A stretch of 14,223 nt of DNA from an uncultured Bacilli bacterium (lineage in GTDB: Bacteria > Bacillota_I > Bacilli_A > RF39 > UBA660): positions 1 through 14,223 of the forward strand of contig CAJTLA010000040.1 of assembly GCA_910576985.1 (NCBI GenBank), given 5' to 3'. Shown here one piece after another: positions 13,042-14,223 of this stretch. How positions within the stretch are numbered: the first letter of the stretch is position 1; the number at the start of each line of letters is the position of its first letter. The notes beneath the pieces were generated by a model. It saw only the letters and a program-made list of their open reading frames with translations. It did not search any database and was not told where the DNA came from. Made by a program: the position numbers and the translations under genes.

Positions 13042-13883
13042 ATGCAAGATAAAATATACGAACTTCGTTATGACACTAGTTTTAAAAACATATTTGGCAG
13101 AACTTACTTTTTACAAAAACTATTCAAAGATATTTTTCATGAAACAATCGTGAGTATACAATATTTAGATAAAGAAACATTCAAACAAAATAAGCATTTA
13201 TCATATAGTATTTGTGATTTATTAGTAAAAACAAAAAAAGAGTATATCATTGTTGAAATACAGAATCAAGACTTAAAAAATTTAGAAGCTAGGATTACTA
13301 TGTATATGTCAGAAATCTATTCAAAACAAAACCCAGGAAAAATGTATCAAAACGTAAAACCAGTAAAAATTAGATTGATATTAAATTATTCATATGGGAA
13401 AGAAAAATCACTGAAGGAATATCAAGAGTTAGAAAAAGAATTGTTAGAAAGATTTGGAAATTATTTTGATATAAAAATATGGAATATTAAAGAAGCACTT
13501 AAAAAAATGGAATCGAGAAAGACTATGCATTGTTATTTTCATTAGATCAATATCTGATGGAAGAAGCAGAGGAAATATTAAAACAAATTAGCCAAAAGAA
13601 AAAATTTGAGAAATTAGGAAAAATGATAACAATGTATAATGCCGATCTAGAAATGTACGAACAATTAAAAAGAGAGGATATGGAACAAATGAAATTAGAG
13701 GATGTAGCAGCAGAATATAAGAGAGAAGGAATTATGGAGGGAAAAATCGTAGGAGAACGTTTGAGAGAAAAACGAAGTAAATTAAAAATTGCTACTAATA
13801 TGTTGAAAGAAGGGATTGAAATACCCTTGATTATAAAAATGACAGAATTAACAGAAAAACAGATAATGTCTTGTCAAAATTAA
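13042..13883 (+). pseudogene. Rpn / PD-(D/E)XK nuclease transposase-family gene, frameshifted
   Basis: The family (PF12784 / Rpn-like recombination-promoting nucleases) consists of mobile-element-type proteins of about 280 residues with a PD-(D/E)XK core. The first part (13042-13545) has YELRYDTSFKNIFG (6-19), then D59 in YSICDLLV and E72-x-Q74 in YIIVEIQNQ, the catalytic pattern. It then runs out of frame at SRKTMHCYFH. The second part picks up one frame over with DYALLFSLDQYLMEEAEEIL (about 13521-13580), KLGKMITMYNADLEMYEQLK and a Glu/Lys/Arg-rich tail with REGIMEGK, to TAA at 13881-13883. A one-base deletion between about 13505 and 13520 explains the break, possibly in or near the A7 run at 13501-13507. 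AAGGAG at 13031-13036 supports the start. Confidence 0.8.
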
Positions 13884-14223
13884 TGATCATTGAATTTTAA
13901 TAAAATAAGCAAGAAGTCTCCATTTCTTATTTAAGTAGTGGAGTATGTCATTAAGAATACTTGATAATAAGAACTTGTATATAATATACTTATTAAGTTA
14001 TGGACTTCCATAATAGAAACATGCAAAATTTTTAGTACTTATTTTCTAGACCAATTTAGGATGAATAAAAAATTGAATTATAATTTGACTGATTATTTAC
14101 ACACCCTAAAAAAGAAAGAATATTTTTAAAATTTTATTTTCTTTCATGTGAAATTATTGTCAATACCTAAATTTTTGAATTTTCCTTTAATATCTAGGAT
14201 TTTTTTTTTTTTTTTTTTTTTTT
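13884..14223 (+). other. Non-coding AT-rich tail with a hairpin and terminal poly-T
   Basis: I see no gene on either strand. A hairpin at 14114-14145 has GAAAGAA/TTCTTTC arms. Read on the minus strand it is followed by TTTTTTA, so it could terminate a leftward gene beyond the window. AATAAG and CTTATT flank an AT-rich core near 13966-13995. From 14200 the sequence is an unbroken run of 24 T. Confidence 0.5.

Noticed and set aside
13961..13985. Promoter-like TTGATA and TATAAT in the 3' tail
   Set aside because: The spacing is only 13 bases and no gene follows.
1..14223. CRISPR arrays, tRNA or rRNA genes, riboswitches
   Set aside because: No regularly spaced repeats, no cloverleaf with CCA-type end, and no long structured GC-rich leader seen by eye; a covariance-model search was not possible.

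Overview
The window is very AT-rich, single-strand-biased DNA. Every gene I can support lies on the + strand. SpoIIP, a uppS-cdsA-rseP cluster and strong AGGAGG-type ribosome binding sites point to a low-GC Firmicute of the Bacilli / Erysipelotrichia-like lineages. I cannot assign a genus. The window ends in 24 consecutive T residues, which looks like a contig end.

Region 1 (1-4985) is a decaying store of polymorphic-toxin tails and immunity genes. It opens inside the C-terminal part of an Rhs/YD-repeat-type protein whose toxin end is very short. A DUF4279-type putative immunity gene follows, then a frameshifted remnant of a second toxin tail (869-1175). Next comes an intact YhcG-type PD-(D/E)XK nuclease gene (1242-2243). 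After it lies a frameshifted toxin module of the HFxxHG...TFFKP type with its intact immunity gene (2436-3302). A 236-bp segment of the first gene is then repeated at about 94% identity (3462-3696). There it is fused to a scrap of YD repeat and broken by a stop and a 1-base deletion, and an intact Imm40-like gene follows. The last items are an orphan toxin tail (4220-4465) and a putative immunity gene with one in-frame stop (4488-4985). The toxin parts are truncated, frameshifted or headless, while three of the four immunity genes are open. This fits an Rhs locus whose displaced toxin tails decayed while immunity was kept.

Region 2 (5105-7739) is a lipid and envelope operon: uppS (undecaprenyl diphosphate synthase), cdsA (CDP-diacylglycerol synthase) and rseP (site-2 protease). 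It is driven by a clear TTGTAT-17-TATAAT promoter. The dxr gene that often sits between cdsA and rseP is absent.

Region 3 (7746-10035) is a two-gene ABC-2 exporter operon of the NatAB type. Its promoter has a 19-bp spacer containing a CCC/GGG dyad, the architecture of MerR-family-regulated promoters. That promoter also sets the start of the ATPase gene at a GTG.

Region 4 (10035-12912) holds an unrecognised 273-residue protein with an RNxxxH (HEPN-like) motif, then spoIIP overlapping a small membrane-protein gene, then a cytosolic 5'(3')-deoxyribonucleotidase of the HAD superfamily.

Region 5 (12981-14223) is a frameshifted Rpn/PD-(D/E)XK transposase-family gene. Its consensus promoter has a spacer completely filled by a perfect palindrome. 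About 340 bases of non-coding AT-rich DNA and the poly-T run follow.
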